Source: Bacteroidota bacterium (GTDB lineage Bacteria; Bacteroidota; Bacteroidia; AKYH767-A; OLB10). From it: DNA of 64,000 nt. The notes below the pieces were generated by a model that was not told the origin of the DNA, made no database searches, and saw only the letters and a program-made list of their open reading frames with translations. Positions 10,694-19,112 of this stretch are shown here, piece after piece (the first letter of the stretch is position 1; each line of letters begins with the position of its first letter). The stretch covers positions 1 through 64,000 of the forward strand of contig JADKIC010000013.1 of the NCBI GenBank assembly GCA_016721435.1. Direction: 5' to 3'. A program made the translations under genes and the position numbers.

Positions 10694-10724
10694 TTGATAA
10701 TTGCTCTTGTATTGCTTAATTTTG
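10694..10724 (+). promoter_or_regulatory. Bacteroidota-type promoter of the 10731 gene
   Basis: TTG at 10694-10696, a 20-nt spacer and TAATTTTG at 10717-10724, with the ATG 7 nt later. It matches the -33/-7 consensus of the phylum and predicts an almost leaderless mRNA. Confidence 0.55.
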
Positions 10725-10730
10725 GAACAC

Positions 10731-11105
10731 ATGAAAAAAATATTTCTTTATTGGCTGATTGTCTATTTTGGTATGGGAAATATTTTTCTACTGCAGGTTA
10801 TAAAGTTTCCTGATCTGAACAATCATTATCAATTGCATTTCCAAAGCGATGCACTCACTCTTTTTGAATTTCTGAATTTACATTATAACACCAGGGAAGA
10901 TGAAACCGACAAGGATCTTGCTGCCGACAATGCCCTGCCATTCAAGTCATCTGTCTCAGGGGAAAAGCCTTTTAATTCTTCCCCACCGGAGAATCGTCAG
11001 GAGGTGGTAATTCATACCCCTGCACAACTATTGCTTTTAGTCAGAGTCACCACGGATGAAGGTCAACAACTTCAATCCGATATTTTCCAACCTCCACGTT
11101 GCTGA
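10731..11105 (+). CDS. Conserved hypothetical exported protein
   Basis: The ATG at 10731 gives about 124 residues opening MKKIFLYWLIVYFGMGNIFL, a hydrophobic signal or anchor segment, followed by a polar region with NNHYQLHFQSDALTLFEFLNLHY and a low-complexity acidic stretch. Proteins with this start and a similar FxFLxLHY motif are common in Bacteroidota beside metal-transport genes; none has a known role that I can name. The C-terminus is rich in Gln and ends PPRC. The upstream in-frame ATG at 10701 was rejected because the promoter lies between the two. Confidence 0.6.
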   Translation: MKKIFLYWLIVYFGMGNIFLLQVIKFPDLNNHYQLHFQSDALTLFEFLNLHYNTREDETDKDLAADNALPFKSSVSGEKPFNSSPPENRQEVVIHTPAQLLLLVRVTTDEGQQLQSDIFQPPRC

Positions 11106-11207
11106 TTTTTCACCAATAAAATTTACAATAAATTTAGCACTTCTAAAGGGAAGCTTACTTCCTGTATTCGTCTATTCCCGGAAGTCAAACAATTAAAAAA
11201 CAAAAAA

Positions 11208-11719
11208 ATGGATTTAACACATCTTCATCTCCTATTAAATCACTTCCCTATCATAGGAACTATTATAGGCATTGCGCTGATGGCTTATGCCCTCTTCCGC
11301 AAGCAACACGCCATTCAAAACGCTGTATTGGCTATATGGGTAGCCATGGCGATCATCACCATACCGGTTATGAAAACCGGTGAAGAAGCCGAAGAAACGG
11401 TAGAGAACATAGCAGGTATCACGGAGGCCAGCATTCACGCCCATGAAGAAGCGGCTGAACTGGCGCTATGGCTCATGATCACACTTGGCATTGTTTCTCT
11501 TGCAGGACTCCTCCTTAAAAACAAAGATGCAAACAAAGCGAGCCTGTTTACAAAACCGGCCTTCGTGCTTTCACTGGTTGTCTTCGCAGCAATGGCGCGT
11601 ACCGGGTATTTGGGCGGACAAATCAGACATACGGAATTGCAGGGCATAACATCCGCTATACCGGCTGGAGAGATACATCCGCACCGGAAACCGCTTCATC
11701 ATCCGAAGATGACGATTAA
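11208..11719 (+). CDS. DUF2231-like integral membrane protein (one frameshift)
   Basis: Four or five hydrophobic helices: HLLLNHFPIIGTIIGIALMA, then AVLAIWVAMAIITIPV, ALWLMITLGIVSLAGLLL and AFVLSLVVFAAMARTGYLGG. HLLLNHFP at the start and GYLGGQIRHTEL near the end are hallmarks of DUF2231-type membrane proteins. The frame breaks near 11640, where one G seems missing from CAGGGCAT. Restoring it gives an acidic tail ending SSEDDD and a stop at 11717-11719, just before a strong terminator. The unshifted frame runs through the terminator and is implausible. Role unknown; a link to haem or redox chemistry is only suggested by other members. Confidence 0.65.
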
Positions 11720-11727
11720 CAAAAAAC

Positions 11728-11762
11728 AAAAGGGCTGCATTGAAACATCATGCAGCCCTTTT
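11728..11762. terminator. Intrinsic bidirectional terminator
   Basis: A perfect 13-bp stem (AAAAGGGCTGCAT paired with ATGCAGCCCTTTT) around a 9-nt loop. It has A and T runs on its two sides, so it can end the 11208 gene on the plus strand and the convergent lipoprotein gene on the minus strand. Confidence 0.85.
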
Positions 11763-11777
11763 AAATCGAACTTTCAT

Positions 11778-13315
11778 TCAAAGACTTGCCACAAAACTCT
11801 GCAGCTGGTCCATCGTTACAGTTGAGAATTTTGTTCCCGACACGGGCGTTCCATCGGCTACTCCTTTACATTTAGCAACCATTAACTCCCCTTTCGCATT
11901 GTAATCGAAAAACAATACATTAAATGCTTCATTAGCGGGTACTCCTTTAAACACCATGCGGTCCGGATGTCGAACACCGGGAATAATTCATGAAAGCTGC
12001 TTGTTGCAAGCTGCACACTACCTCTAAATCCTTCGGGCAAAAAAACAATAACATCTTTTCTTTCTTCCAAATTGACAAATCGATCACAATTAATCCAGCC
12101 CATTCGTGTCATCTGCAATGCATAATTGGTCACCATACTCATCTCTGTCGCATTTGATGCAATGACTGTCTGATTTTTACCTTTCTTTTTCAGGGCTGCG
12201 ATGAAGTTATGGCCTTTCGTTGCCAGTCGCAGATAAAAAGTACTGGCATAACGTATATCATCGTGTTCATCAATGTGCTTCGGATATCGTGATTTATCCC
12301 AGAAGTTTTTTGTAGATAAACGAATCAAAGAATCGAGTACGACATTATCAGAGGGGATAATGACCAATTCATATCGGGCATTCTCCAATAGTCTCATATT
12401 CACTTCTACGCGTGTAATATCAAATACACTTTTCCATAACAACTTATCTGCCTTCACTAAATCACCGTAAACAAAACTTGTCCATGAAGCAGGACGACCT
12501 TGTTCCAAATGACGAAATCGTTCCCGTTTAGTTGCACTGGTTACATCCCATATATAACCGGAGACCTTAAGTTCATCCCCTCGGCCCGATCCTGAAGACA
12601 AGACCGTAGTGCCTGACCGCGAAACGGTACCGGTCTGACCGCGGGTTGAACTTGTACTTACAGCTGCCCTGTCGGCGGATTCCGGAATCCAGTTGACAAC
12701 ACCATCGGCTTGTTTTTCACCATAAAATATTTGCATGCCCTCTTTCACTTCCTCTGTCCGGAAACTAACGTTAATGGATTTACGAAGTTTCAACGGTTTA
12801 CCATTAGAAGAAGCATCGCAGTAAAACATCCCGGCAGTCTCGATCATTTCTCCATTACAGGTGGTGGTCAATCCCTCCTTTAAAATAGAGAGATCATCAT
12901 GGAAACTTTGCAAATGGAACATGATTTTTCCTGAAGGAGCAGAACCATCATCGTGAATAAACGCTCCGGCAGGAATCGCAAGTTCAAGTCCCTGATGATT
13001 TGAAAGGATGGTATCACGTTCAGAACTGATCTCATGGTGCATGATATCCGGCAGCAGAAACTCACTGTATTGCACTGCCTGTTCACGGGGGTAAACCGGA
13101 GAAACAGGGGATAGCGCCGGCGCGCGCGTAAATGAAACATCCTGCATGTTGTTAAGTTGTTCCGGAGTGACGATTTCTTCCGTAGGCCGCTGTTCAGAAA
13201 AAGTGACAACATCGGGCAAGATTTCGTCTTTCTTCTCCTGATCCTTGTTGCTGTTACAGGCTGCCAATATCATAAGACATAGCAATGCCGTTCCGCTGGT
13301 AGAGTGGGTGTTCAT
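11778..13315 (-). CDS. Large lipoprotein with ZU5-like beta-sandwich (one frameshift)
   Basis: The N-terminus MNTHSTSGTALLCLMILAACN has a lipobox ending at Cys20. An acidic linker leads to a domain with LELAIPAGAFIHDDGSAPSG and HLQSFHDDLSILKEGL, then AGMFYCDASSNGKPLKLRKS. This pattern recurs in bacteroidete surface proteins and resembles a ZU5-type beta-sandwich. The central and C-terminal parts (about 250-500) have no family I can name. The frame breaks near 11977, where one G is missing from CCCGGTG. The repaired reading is FPGVRHPDRMVFKGVPANEA and ends at 11778 with LQSFVASL, giving about 512 residues. Convergent with the DUF2231 gene across the terminator. Confidence 0.65.
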
Positions 13316-13378
13316 GGTGTGTAGGTTTGCAGAAAAAACGGACCGGCATACCGGTTTGGTATATCTTCAATAAAAAAA

Positions 13379-15610
13379 TCACCCCAAAGTATACCTGCAA
13401 CCTATAAAAACTCTGGTACCCATTATTGGCGCATAGTTATAGGAGGGATCGAAGGTATAACCGTAAGGATTATTCACATCGATGAATTTATCAAAGGGAT
13501 CAAAGGGTCGTAAAATAGGATCTTCCGGAATAAAGTTCAACAAGTTCTTTAGTCCCGCATACAATTCCCAAGGGCCGCTTCTTCTGGTGACCTGTACATT
13601 CATGATAGTAAACCAGGGTGATTTTTGAGGACGAAAATCATTAGGCACAACAGGCAGATACATGGGACCTGTTAGTTTTCCGGTAAGGTCAATTAACCAT
13701 CTTCCTCCTTTGGCTGTCCATGTCAAACCTCCTACTCCACTCCAGGAAGGCGCATGCAATTGCTTTGCACGTCTTCCCATCTCCACCTGATACACCTCCA
13801 GAAAAGTCACGCCGACGTTCCCGCGCAAAGTTCCCGTTGATGCAAAATCCAGATTGAGACTCGCACCCTTGCTGATCGCATAACCATCCAGATTTTTGTA
13901 GATGATGCGCTGCGGATCCGTTAAAAAATCACCGGTGATACGGTTAGAGAAATAAGTATAAAATACAGAAGCATCTATATTCATGATGCCCCAAACCGGT
14001 TGCAATTGTCCGGTATAATTCAGATTCACATTCCAGCTCTGTTCCGGCTTCAGGGATTCTACAATTTCGACATCACGGGCACCACTCAGCGCGGCATGAT
14101 CTTCTGTGAAGAGGTTCACTACCCGATATCCATTGCCCGAACTCAAACGCATCGAATGAGAGGCACTCCACTTATACCGGGCTGCCAATCGCGGAGAGAG
14201 CACCATGCCATGTTCTTTGTGAAAATCCGAACGTATCCCACCCAGTAATGCCAGTTGATCGGTAAGGCTGAATTCATCCTGTATAAAAACTCCGGCCAGT
14301 AAACTCTTCATTGGTGCATTGGTCATCTGCAGGGAATCGCCGGTAGCAGTGCCCGGAGTATTATCATCATAAAAGGTATAACGGAGAGGCAGCCCCGCCA
14401 TCAGCTCATGACGCCCCATCTTCTTCGTCCACCGGAATTGAAGAAAACTCACCGCTTGTACCGCATCAAAAGAAACGATTCCATACCAGGAATCCTGAAC
14501 ATGACGGTTGAAGGAAAAGTCAGTAGTTATAATTTCATCTTTCACCTTAAAACCATATTGACCAATCGCCTCTACCCTCGACGTATACACCGACTCTCCA
14601 TAAATCGAATCCGAGCCTCTCCACTCCGACGACCATTGCATCTCTCCTCCCCAGCGGTCTTCATAAAGATAGCGCACCGCGATTTGAACCGGCAAGGTAT
14701 CCTTCCTGCTATATGACCATTTATTAAAAACAGAAACTCTCTTCTGTAAGGTAACATCCGTAAAATTATCATCATTGATATCACGCGCATTGGAAAAATG
14801 AAAGGTGTTCACCCCCAGCAAGGAACTCCATCTCCCGGCTTTCCACTTCCCGGTCACATCCAGATTCACCTCACCGGTTGAAGTCGCATTCAGCTCCGTA
14901 AAAAAGCGCGGAACGGCATGAGGCTCCTTCGTGATAATATTGATGAGTCCGCCCATCGCCTCGGAACCATAGAGTGTACCGGCGGGACCTTTTACAATCT
15001 CGATACGACGAATAATAGCATTCGGAATTCCACTCAGGCCATAAACAGAACTCAGACTACTGACGATCGGCATTCCATCTATCAACACCATCGTATAAGG
15101 ACCTTCCATTCCGTTGATATGAATATCGCCTGTATTGCAAACGTTGCAGTTTATTTGGGGCTGTACACCATTCACCATATGCAAGGCTTCGAAGACACCC
15201 GGAGTCGGATTTCGTTTAAAGAAAGAAGGATGATACACCTCTACCGGAATGGCCGACTCCAAACGCTCCACGGGATTCAATGTTCCGCTAATGACCACTT
15301 CCTTTAATGCACTTGTCTCTCCTTTCAGGTAAAAATCAAGTGATGTCTTCACGCCATCCACCAACTTCACTTCCTTCCGGTAGATTTGAAAGCCCAATGC
15401 TTTTACTTCGATCTTCTGTAATCCTGCAGGTAAATCATCCATGACATAAAATCCATTACTATCCGATGTCGCTCCGATTCCCAATGCAGGAATCCCAATC
15501 GTAGCAAAGGGTACAGGCTTGCCATCGTCATACACACGACCACGCAAGCTTCCTTGCCCATATAAAAACTGAACTGATGGTAAGAGGAAAACTCCTACCA
15601 GTAAAATCAT
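13379..15610 (-). CDS. TonB-dependent outer-membrane receptor, DtxR-linked
   Basis: About 743 residues: signal peptide; carboxypeptidase-regulatory-like domain (GSLRGRVYDDGKPVPFATIG, about 20-95); plug (about 115-225, IHINGMEGPYTMVLIDGMPI and RRIEIVKGPAGTLYGSEAMGG); then a 22-strand barrel ending VFIGCRYTLG. The plug carries a CNVC pair (NCNVCNTGDI). TonB receptors import metal complexes, vitamins or glycans using the proton-motive force. Substrate is inferred from context: the gene is divergent from a DtxR-family regulator with an operator between, pointing to iron or manganese. The ATG at 15610 (or 15619) was chosen because a more upstream ATG at 15634 overlaps the -7 element. Confidence 0.85.
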   Translation of the reverse strand: MILLVGVFLLPSVQFLYGQGSLRGRVYDDGKPVPFATIGIPALGIGATSDSNGFYVMDDLPAGLQKIEVKALGFQIYRKEVKLVDGVKTSLDFYLKGETSALKEVVISGTLNPVERLESAIPVEVYHPSFFKRNPTPGVFEALHMVNGVQPQINCNVCNTGDIHINGMEGPYTMVLIDGMPIVSSLSSVYGLSGIPNAIIRRIEIVKGPAGTLYGSEAMGGLINIITKEPHAVPRFFTELNATSTGEVNLDVTGKWKAGRWSSLLGVNTFHFSNARDINDDNFTDVTLQKRVSVFNKWSYSRKDTLPVQIAVRYLYEDRWGGEMQWSSEWRGSDSIYGESVYTSRVEAIGQYGFKVKDEIITTDFSFNRHVQDSWYGIVSFDAVQAVSFLQFRWTKKMGRHELMAGLPLRYTFYDDNTPGTATGDSLQMTNAPMKSLLAGVFIQDEFSLTDQLALLGGIRSDFHKEHGMVLSPRLAARYKWSASHSMRLSSGNGYRVVNLFTEDHAALSGARDVEIVESLKPEQSWNVNLNYTGQLQPVWGIMNIDASVFYTYFSNRITGDFLTDPQRIIYKNLDGYAISKGASLNLDFASTGTLRGNVGVTFLEVYQVEMGRRAKQLHAPSWSGVGGLTWTAKGGRWLIDLTGKLTGPMYLPVVPNDFRPQKSPWFTIMNVQVTRRSGPWELYAGLKNLLNFIPEDPILRPFDPFDKFIDVNNPYGYTFDPSYNYAPIMGTRVFIGCRYTLG

Positions 15611-15623
15611 CCGTATCATAAGG

Positions 15624-15631
15624 CAAATATA
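15624..15631 (-). promoter_or_regulatory. -7 element of the TonB receptor gene
   Basis: TATATTTG on the minus strand, 13 nt before the ATG at 15610. Its -33 position would fall on the palindrome at 15641-15656. Confidence 0.5.
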
Positions 15632-15640
15632 CATTATTTT

Positions 15641-15656
15641 GTTAGATTAACCTAAC
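15641..15656. promoter_or_regulatory. Probable DtxR-family operator in a divergent promoter
   Basis: GTTAGATTAACCTAAC is palindromic at 14 of 16 positions and resembles the DtxR/IdeR consensus (TTAGGTTAGCCTAACCTAA). It lies between two divergent TATATTTG -7 elements and covers the -33 zone of both. One metal-loaded regulator dimer pair could therefore repress both the receptor and the regulator gene. Confidence 0.65.
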
Positions 15657-15679
15657 TTTTATTGTTTGAAAATCCTTTC

Positions 15680-15687
15680 TATATTTG
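15680..15687 (+). promoter_or_regulatory. -7 element of dtxR
   Basis: TATATTTG ending 4 nt before the chosen ATG at 15692. It mirrors the -7 of the divergent receptor gene across the palindrome. Confidence 0.5.
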
Positions 15688-15691
15688 TAAA

Positions 15692-16345
15692 ATGCTGACC
15701 AACACTGAAGAAAACTATCTGAAAGCCCTGTTACACCTGATGCTGCAATCGGGGAATAACGAAACAGGAACCAATAAACTGGCGGAGCATCTGGGCATAA
15801 AACCGGCTACGGTGAACGACATGCTGAAAAAGTTAAAGACGAAGAAGCTGGTCATGTATGAGAAATACGGGAAAATCAAACTCTCCAAAGATGGGCGTAA
15901 ACAAGCCTTACTGGTGATCAGAAAGCATCGCTTATGGGAGACCTTTTTATACGAGAAGTTACATTTCTCCTGGGATGAAATTCATGAAGTCGCGGAACAG
16001 CTCGAGCATATTCAATCCGAAAAACTCATTGAGAAATTAGAGAAATTTTTAGGTTACCCGCAAGCAGATCCACATGGCGATCCGATACCGGATGCAAAGG
16101 GAGAAATGAAAACGTATCAGAAAACATCACTTCTTGAAATTCCGGTGGGCAGCATTTGCCAGTTGGTCGCGGTAAAAGATAACTCAGCAATGTTTCTGCA
16201 GTATGTCTCTGAATTGGGTATCGGATTAAAGTCAAAGATAAAAGTCATCTCAAAGATGGATTTTGACGGCTCACTACGCATTGAGGTAAACCGGAAGCAA
16301 CACAATGTCTCACAAAAATTTGCTGAGAATCTACTTGTAAAATAA
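15692..16345 (+). CDS. DtxR-family metal-dependent transcriptional regulator
   Basis: About 217 residues. The N-terminal winged helix (MLTNTEENYLKALLHLMLQS, GTNKLAEHLGIKPATVNDML, KKLVMYEKYGKIKLSKDGRK) is the DtxR/MntR DNA-binding domain. The central dimerisation and metal domain has WETFLYEKLHFSWDEIHEVAEQLEH and GYPQADPHGDPIPD, with His, Glu and Cys-free ligands as in MntR-like members. The C-terminal about 75 residues form a FeoA-like SH3 domain. It is expected to sense Fe2+ or Mn2+ and repress the divergent TonB receptor and itself through the palindrome. ATG at 15692 was chosen over 15662 because the latter precedes the -7 element. Confidence 0.88.
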   Translation: MLTNTEENYLKALLHLMLQSGNNETGTNKLAEHLGIKPATVNDMLKKLKTKKLVMYEKYGKIKLSKDGRKQALLVIRKHRLWETFLYEKLHFSWDEIHEVAEQLEHIQSEKLIEKLEKFLGYPQADPHGDPIPDAKGEMKTYQKTSLLEIPVGSICQLVAVKDNSAMFLQYVSELGIGLKSKIKVISKMDFDGSLRIEVNRKQHNVSQKFAENLLVK

Positions 16346-17035
16346 AAAGTACGGGATGCTCACTTTGAGCACTTCAGGATGCTTTTTCTACTGACTTCCT
16401 CGAAAAAAACCAGTTGGTTTTTCAAGTAATCGAAAAATATTTGATGTTTTAAATTTACGAGACTCTTAGGATGTCCCATCATTTGACAAGTCATCTCTGA
16501 ACCAGAACCTGAGGCTTCGATGTAAAAGCCCTGTAGGGGCGGTATCTTTGTAATGAAGGAGATCATCTTCTCTCACCTATGCCGGCAGCCGACCTAAGGT
16601 CGGCTGCCGGGTTGAATGAGTAGGGGGAGTTTGTCGGTTACAGAGATACCGCCCCTACAGGGCTTATGTGGAAGAAAAATCCATCTCCGTTCCGACGTTA
16701 TTTCTTTTTCTGTCTTCTGGAGAAAACTTACTTAGAAGATATCGTTATATGGATACACGTCACAGTTCTAAGAAGGAGATGGTTAAACAAATCAGAAATA
16801 ACCACACTTTTGCATTAAATTTGTGGCTTATAAAATCTATAAGAGCTAGAAAGAATCCTTTTGAAAAAGAAGTCATGCATTAGCCCCGAAAGAAGCATAG
16901 AAATCGTTCAAAACAACCATACTAAATGCTTTACTACGCTAAATAATGAACTTTTAACTCGTTTCCTGATAATATCTGACGTCTGGTAAATAATCAAAAG
17001 AACTCTTCGGTTTTAATTTGGACTGTCCCCATGCG
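16346..17035. other. Gene-free stretch inserted between two dtxR 3' ends
   Basis: No supported gene. A short minus-strand reading frame (16360-16566) starts inside a palindromic element and matches nothing I recognise; a plus-strand one (16668-16883) is likewise unsupported. The palindromic element at 16527-16665 lies in the middle. Confidence 0.45.
16527..16665. repeat. MITE-like nested inverted repeat
   Basis: Outer arms of about 28 bp (AGCCCTGTAGGGGCGGTATC and its complement at 16643-16663) enclose about 85 bp. In the centre is a perfect palindrome, CGGCAGCCGACCTAAGGTCG and its continuation (16582-16608). No coding sequence lies inside. This is the structure expected of a non-autonomous mobile repeat or a large cruciform. 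Confidence 0.7.
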
Positions 17036-17136
17036 AAAGTCTCAAAGATGGATTTTGACGGATCCCTGCGCATTGAAGTAAACAGGAAGCAACACAACGT
17101 CTCTAAAAATTCGCTGAAAATCTACTTGTAAAATAA
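17036..17136 (+). pseudogene. Second, diverged 3' end of dtxR
   Basis: About 100 bp that align with the last 100 bp of dtxR (16246-16345). One codon (ATC) and one base are missing. Every base substitution that I can see falls on a synonymous codon change (GGC/GGA, TCA/TCC, CTA/CTG, GAG/GAA, CGG/AGG, AAT/AAC, TCA/TCT, TTT/TTC). It ends in the same LLVK and TAA. It is therefore the tail of a homologue that evolved under protein-level selection, not a decayed tandem copy. Confidence 0.75.
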
Positions 17137-17156
17137 CCGCAACTACCTCTAAAAAA

Positions 17157-17390
17157 TCAGGAAGCTTTTTCCTTTTTATTATTCTTCCACCAGATATAAC
17201 CGGCGACGCCACCCATCAAATAGGGAACCGACATCAGGTATAAAATGCCGGTATTTAATCCACGACCTTTCTTCTCCCCGTTCTCCAATCCGGATTCTGC
17301 CACACGTTTGCACATGGAGCATTGCGCAGATGCCTCCTGCTGAAGCATTAGAAATACCGAGAAGATGCTGATGACGATTAACTTTTTCAT
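17157..17390 (-). CDS. Small membrane protein of the cytochrome oxidase cluster
   Basis: 77 residues from the ATG at 17390: signal peptide (MKKLIVISIFSVFLMLQQEASA), a CSMCKRVAESG motif and one C-terminal membrane helix (TGILYLMSVPYLMGGVAGYIWW) with a Lys-rich tail. Small proteins with QCSMC next to DUF420 and SCO genes recur in Bacteroidota. The exported CxxC suggests copper or haem handling or redox chemistry during oxidase assembly, but that is an inference. It is the last gene of the operon running from ctaB. Confidence 0.65.
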   Translation of the reverse strand: MKKLIVISIFSVFLMLQQEASAQCSMCKRVAESGLENGEKKGRGLNTGILYLMSVPYLMGGVAGYIWWKNNKKEKAS

Positions 17391-17443
17391 GGCTTCCATT
17401 TATCTTTCACAAAGGTAAGTAACACGACCTCTGATTTGCAAGT

Positions 17444-17992
17444 TTAAAATTTATAATAAGGGGAAATCATCAGGTAAACAATCACCCCGGTACTGGTGAC
17501 GTACAGCCAGATCGGGAAGGCCCACCTCACCAGCTTTCGGTGTTTTTGCACCTGATTGCTCAACCCATACCAGAAAGAGACCAGAATCATAGGCAGTACG
17601 AGAGCGGCCAGGATGATATGGGAAATCAGAATGGTAAGATAGAGGGGGCGCATGGGATGATCTGCCGGAAACTTTGTCTCTTCGCTCAGCCAATGATAAG
17701 TAACATAGGAAATGAGGAACAAACTGGACAAGACAAAAGTGAGAAGATTGAGTTGCTTGTGACGGGCTACATCCTTTCTCTTAATCGCTTTTAAGGAGAG
17801 CAACAGCAGAACGGTACATGAGCCGTTAATGATGGCATTCAGCATGGGCAGGTAGGCGGCAAATGCAGGCATCGGCTGCGGTCGGGGTAAGATTTTGCTA
17901 TCCAGAACCAGTACAAGTAGAAAAACGAAGATGGAAAGCGCCATCACTATCCGGAAGACCGTTCTTTCTTTCACCTGATCAATAGTTGCCAT
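17444..17992 (-). CDS. DUF420 membrane protein (CtaM/YozB-like)
   Basis: 182 residues with five hydrophobic segments and conserved His residues (VARHKQLNLL, YVTYHWLSEETKFP, LYLTILISHIILAALVLPMI, KHRKLVRWAFPIWLYVTSTG). This is the DUF420 signature. A Staphylococcus relative, CtaM, is required for maturation of the haem-copper oxidase, which fits the location between sco and the end of the oxidase operon. The spaced His residues suggest haem contact. Length is normal; start at 17992 follows the sco stop by about 40 nt. Confidence 0.85.
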   Translation of the reverse strand: MATIDQVKERTVFRIVMALSIFVFLLVLVLDSKILPRPQPMPAFAAYLPMLNAIINGSCTVLLLLSLKAIKRKDVARHKQLNLLTFVLSSLFLISYVTYHWLSEETKFPADHPMRPLYLTILISHIILAALVLPMILVSFWYGLSNQVQKHRKLVRWAFPIWLYVTSTGVIVYLMISPYYKF

Positions 17993-18035
17993 AATTTTAA
18001 TTGCTAAACAAATTTAAACGCTTGCGGGTTTTAAA

Positions 18036-18703
18036 TCAGCGCGAAGGATTTGCATATTCATTTTTCAGTGCTGCAATATCTTCCATCAGCTTCTTCACTT
18101 CAAAATGATTTGTTCCATCGTAAATACCCCGGATGCGCTTTTCCTTGTCCATCAACAAAAACTGCTCTGAATGCAGGAAGGCATCTTCACCGCCACTTCC
18201 CTCCAGCGCATTGAGGAAATAACTATTGCGCGCGAGACTGTAAATCTGCTCTTTATCACCGGTAAGAAAATACCATTTCCCCGGAATGGCATTGTGTTTG
18301 GCTGCATATTCTTTTAAGCGGGCAGGGGTATCATTACCCGGATCGACAGTAAACGAAAGAATGACCACTTCATCGTCTTTCTTAAAATTATGCTGAACCC
18401 GCATGAGCTGATTCGACATTTTAGGACAAATGGTTTTACACGTACTGAAGAAAAAATCCACTACATAAATTTTTCCATCTGTGATCTTTCCGGTGACGAG
18501 GTTACTATCCGTATCATATAAAGAAAAGTCACCGGCGGTATGATAAACCGTATCGATGACTTCCTTACCATTAATGATCTTTTTACCGGCTCCTTCGGAC
18601 CAAATATTTCCATCTTCTCATATTTATTCTCTCCTGTCTGCAGCAACAAATACAGGGCGGAAGGAATAATAAACAGTAAAGCAAGAATCAGAAATTTTTT
18701 CAC
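18036..18703 (-). CDS. SCO1/SenC copper chaperone (one frameshift)
   Basis: SCO proteins deliver copper to the CuA centre of cytochrome oxidase. The N-terminal part (MKKFLILALLFIIPSALYLL, a membrane anchor) is in one frame and the thioredoxin-like domain in another. The copper-binding motif FFFSTCKTICPKM has the expected CxxxC, and the conserved His is in GEDAFLHSEQFLL. The break is at about 18583, where the run of five A in GTAAAAAGATC needs six to read KKIINGKEVIDTVYHTAGD. Joined length about 222 residues, normal. It lies between coxIV and DUF420 in the oxidase operon. Confidence 0.87.
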
Positions 18704-18713
18704 ACGGGGAGGA

Positions 18714-19079
18714 TCAGAATAAGCTATCCCATATATTCAGATAAGTACCTTCTGCCAGCGCCATACCAATCAGATAAACAATCAGCACGAAGGGCAGAAT
18801 AATCGTATAGGCAAAACTCAACTTCTCATGCTTAAGATGCATGAAGAACGCAACGATAAAGTACGCTTTTACGATAGTGAGCACAATGAAGGTAATCACA
18901 AGAATACCATGTGCAATGGGGGCGAAGGCGATGGCTACTTCAAAAATCGTAATGAACAAAAGTATCCAGAATGTTCTCCAGATAACCGACCGGTTCTTTG
19001 GATCATAATGTTCTTCAACGAACTGATTGTGTATATCGCCGGTATAGTAGCCGTGAGGCTTTGAATGATTATCTGACAT
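18714..19079 (-). CDS. Cytochrome c oxidase subunit IV family protein
   Basis: 121 residues with a hydrophilic N-terminus (MSDNHSKPHGYYTGDIHNQF) and three membrane helices (TFWILLFITIFEVAIAFAPI, GILVITFIVLTIVKAYFIVA, AYTIILPFVLIVYLIGMALA). FFMHLKHE between helices 2 and 3 is characteristic of the bacterial subunit IV (CtaF/CoxD-like) family. It stabilises the haem-copper oxidase in the inner membrane. Position directly after two subunit III genes supports this. Confidence 0.85.
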   Translation of the reverse strand: MSDNHSKPHGYYTGDIHNQFVEEHYDPKNRSVIWRTFWILLFITIFEVAIAFAPIAHGILVITFIVLTIVKAYFIVAFFMHLKHEKLSFAYTIILPFVLIVYLIGMALAEGTYLNIWDSLF

Positions 19080-19112
19080 ACGAAGGTTTTAAGCTGTAGT
19101 ATTTAATTTTAA

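Noticed and set aside
16360..16883. Two short reading frames on either side of the palindromic element
   Set aside because: One begins inside the inverted repeat; neither matches a family and both have ordinary chance length.
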